A stretch of DNA of 64,000 nucleotides, taken from contig NC_092673.1 of NCBI RefSeq assembly GCF_964355755.1, forward strand, positions 12,715,001-12,779,000. Direction: 5' to 3'. A program made the position numbers and the translations under genes. Every line of letters begins with the position of its first letter. Positions within the stretch are counted from its first letter, which is position 1. The notes below the pieces were generated by a model. The model saw only the letters and a program-made list of their open reading frames with translations, had not been told where the DNA came from and searched no databases. Below are positions 62,520-64,000 of the stretch, piece after piece. This DNA is from Antedon mediterranea (lineage: Eukaryota > Echinodermata > Crinoidea > Comatulida > Antedonidae).

Positions 62520-64000
62520 ACTTTATAGTAAAGTTGTATTAAAACAATGAATGATTAAAAATTAAAAATATTCTGCAGTTATTAAAATTTGTTTTCTTTG
62601 CTTTGTGTGTACTTCGCGAAAAAAATGGACATTATAAAGATTTTTTTGGCCCATACCATTTATTTTTTTATTAAAAAAAGCAGTTTCTGCACATTAAACC
62701 TAGTTTAAATAAGAAGCTCATAATCCGAACAAAACTCATTGTGTAATGTCTATTGTTGTTTTGGAAAACGGACAGTATATTTTAACCTAAAAAAGCTAGT
62801 ATGTTTTTTTCTATAATTATAAAAATGATAGCGAATTATAAATTTATAGAATAAACAAGGATTTGCATATTGTCGATGTTTCTCAATAATTAAACAAATC
62901 TTACAACCACATCTGTTTTTTCAAATAATATTTTTAATTCTAATGATAGCTTTTTTTTAGGAAAATTCTATAAATAATGCGGATTGTAGAAATCCGTTAT
63001 GGCACAAAATCGTGTTTTAAAGACAAATGTGACGATTTTTTTTTTAAACAGATGCAAAGCACACAACGAGACACATTTAAAAGCTGAACCTATAAAAACA
63101 CGGTGCTCTATATTCTTAGCTTAATTGACTATTTAAAATACATGGAAAGTACTTAGTAAAGTATACAAAAAAACACTTCGAAGTTTGCATGGCGAAATTA
63201 TTAATTATGTTGAATGATGAAGTACGGGCTTGTATTTAATAGGTAACATACATACAATATTGCCTTTAGTGACTGTATCTTAGTCATACAGAAGAACTTT
63301 GAACTTCGATAGGGAATAGGCAATAACTTGTATTGTAATTATTCGAGTGATTTTTATTAATATATACACTAGGCCTACAGTATATAATTACGAAATTATT
63401 TTGGTGCTAGATTGCCTGGTTTCCATCTAAGGGACAACACACAATAAGTTTTGATGCCTAAATAGGAGATGCAAATTAAAAGTTTTAAAAGTATTTTAAT
63501 TTTCTAACGGATTAGGTCTATAAGAAACGTATGGTATATGGTTGCCATTTAAAAGAGCTTTCATTTACAATCACCAGCATCACTTTTAATGTATGATACT
63601 TTGATGAAAATTCATGTCGCAATCGTGTAATATCAATGACACGAATATAGGTATTTACGATCAAATTAAAATAGTTTAAAGCGTGTAGACTAGATGGGAT
63701 TCAAACAACTTCTAAAGTGTATTGTTCGTTACATTTTTCATAACTGTAATTCTATCCTATAGCACTCAACCCGAACAATTATTTACTTCTTGATTTTTAG
63801 CAATATATCCTAATATTACGTAATATATGATACGAATTCAATTAGATAAACAATCTCAGTATAACCAGACTATGTTCAGAAGGTTCAAAAGTAGGGAAAG
63901 TAAAAAGGCATGTGTTCGTTAATATAGATAAATGCTGCCAGTGTTAATATAAAACGTATTTATAGAATCGGACACAGCATCATAAAATCGAGAGACGACA
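62520..64000. other. No gene seen to the end of the window
   Basis: AT-rich, no ORF above chance and no splice-bounded coding piece found. AGACTAGATGGGATTCAAAC at 63687 resembles the arm of the palindrome at 13313. The upstream gene ends at 61797; no clear AATAAA signal was found near its stop. Confidence 0.5.

Overview
This is eukaryotic nuclear DNA, most likely from a marine invertebrate deuterostome such as an echinoderm. The signs are AT-rich intergenic DNA, spliced genes with GT-AG introns, many TAGGCCTA palindromes, and a metazoan repertoire of transposons (CR1/L2-type non-LTR elements, PIF/Harbinger, pogo, hAT, an LTR element, a tRNA-derived SINE). The taxon call is inference. No bacterial, organellar or viral genome signature and no recognisable housekeeping gene was seen.

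Region 1 (0.6-16.8 kb) holds plus-strand exons for V-type immunoglobulin (Ig) domains at 630-758, 905-1219, 3621-3941, 4974-5303 and 15363-15692, plus a broken one at 16155. Every complete exon is phase 1 at both ends and a multiple of three bases long, so they could be combined or skipped freely. A 43-bp minisatellite has copied the splice donor of one exon about ten times. A block of about 1.2 kb carrying one Ig exon is duplicated. Between its copies lies a non-LTR retroelement (A), with a second retroelement (B) inside it, and in the 3' end of B a 6.76-kb PIF/Harbinger transposon (8247-15006, TSD TAA) with a MADF-BESS gene on plus and a DDE transposase gene on minus.

Region 2 (16.8-42 kb) is mostly decayed mobile DNA and intergenic sequence. 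It has a solo LTR with target duplication, a pogo-like pseudogene, pieces of two unnamed transposon protein families (called X and Y here), a tRNA-derived SINE, reverse-transcriptase (RT) scraps, minisatellites and hairpin repeats.

Region 3 (42-48.4 kb) has a non-LTR retrotransposon with an intact ORF1 and a nearly intact RT but no endonuclease, then a 1.2-kb non-autonomous hAT element (TSD ATTGGACC) that landed inside a minisatellite.

Region 4 (48.3-64 kb) has a long decayed transposon protein (family Z), scattered exons of a coiled-coil protein on plus, an antisense CR1/L2 element with an open 997-residue endonuclease-RT reading frame, and a 750-bp terminal-inverted-repeat element whose empty site is present in a paralogous repeat 7 kb away. 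It ends with three perfectly spliceable exons (60215-61797) of a transposon-derived protein and a 56-bp satellite. The genes do not form a pathway: the window is an Ig-type receptor locus beside, and invaded by, layers of transposons.
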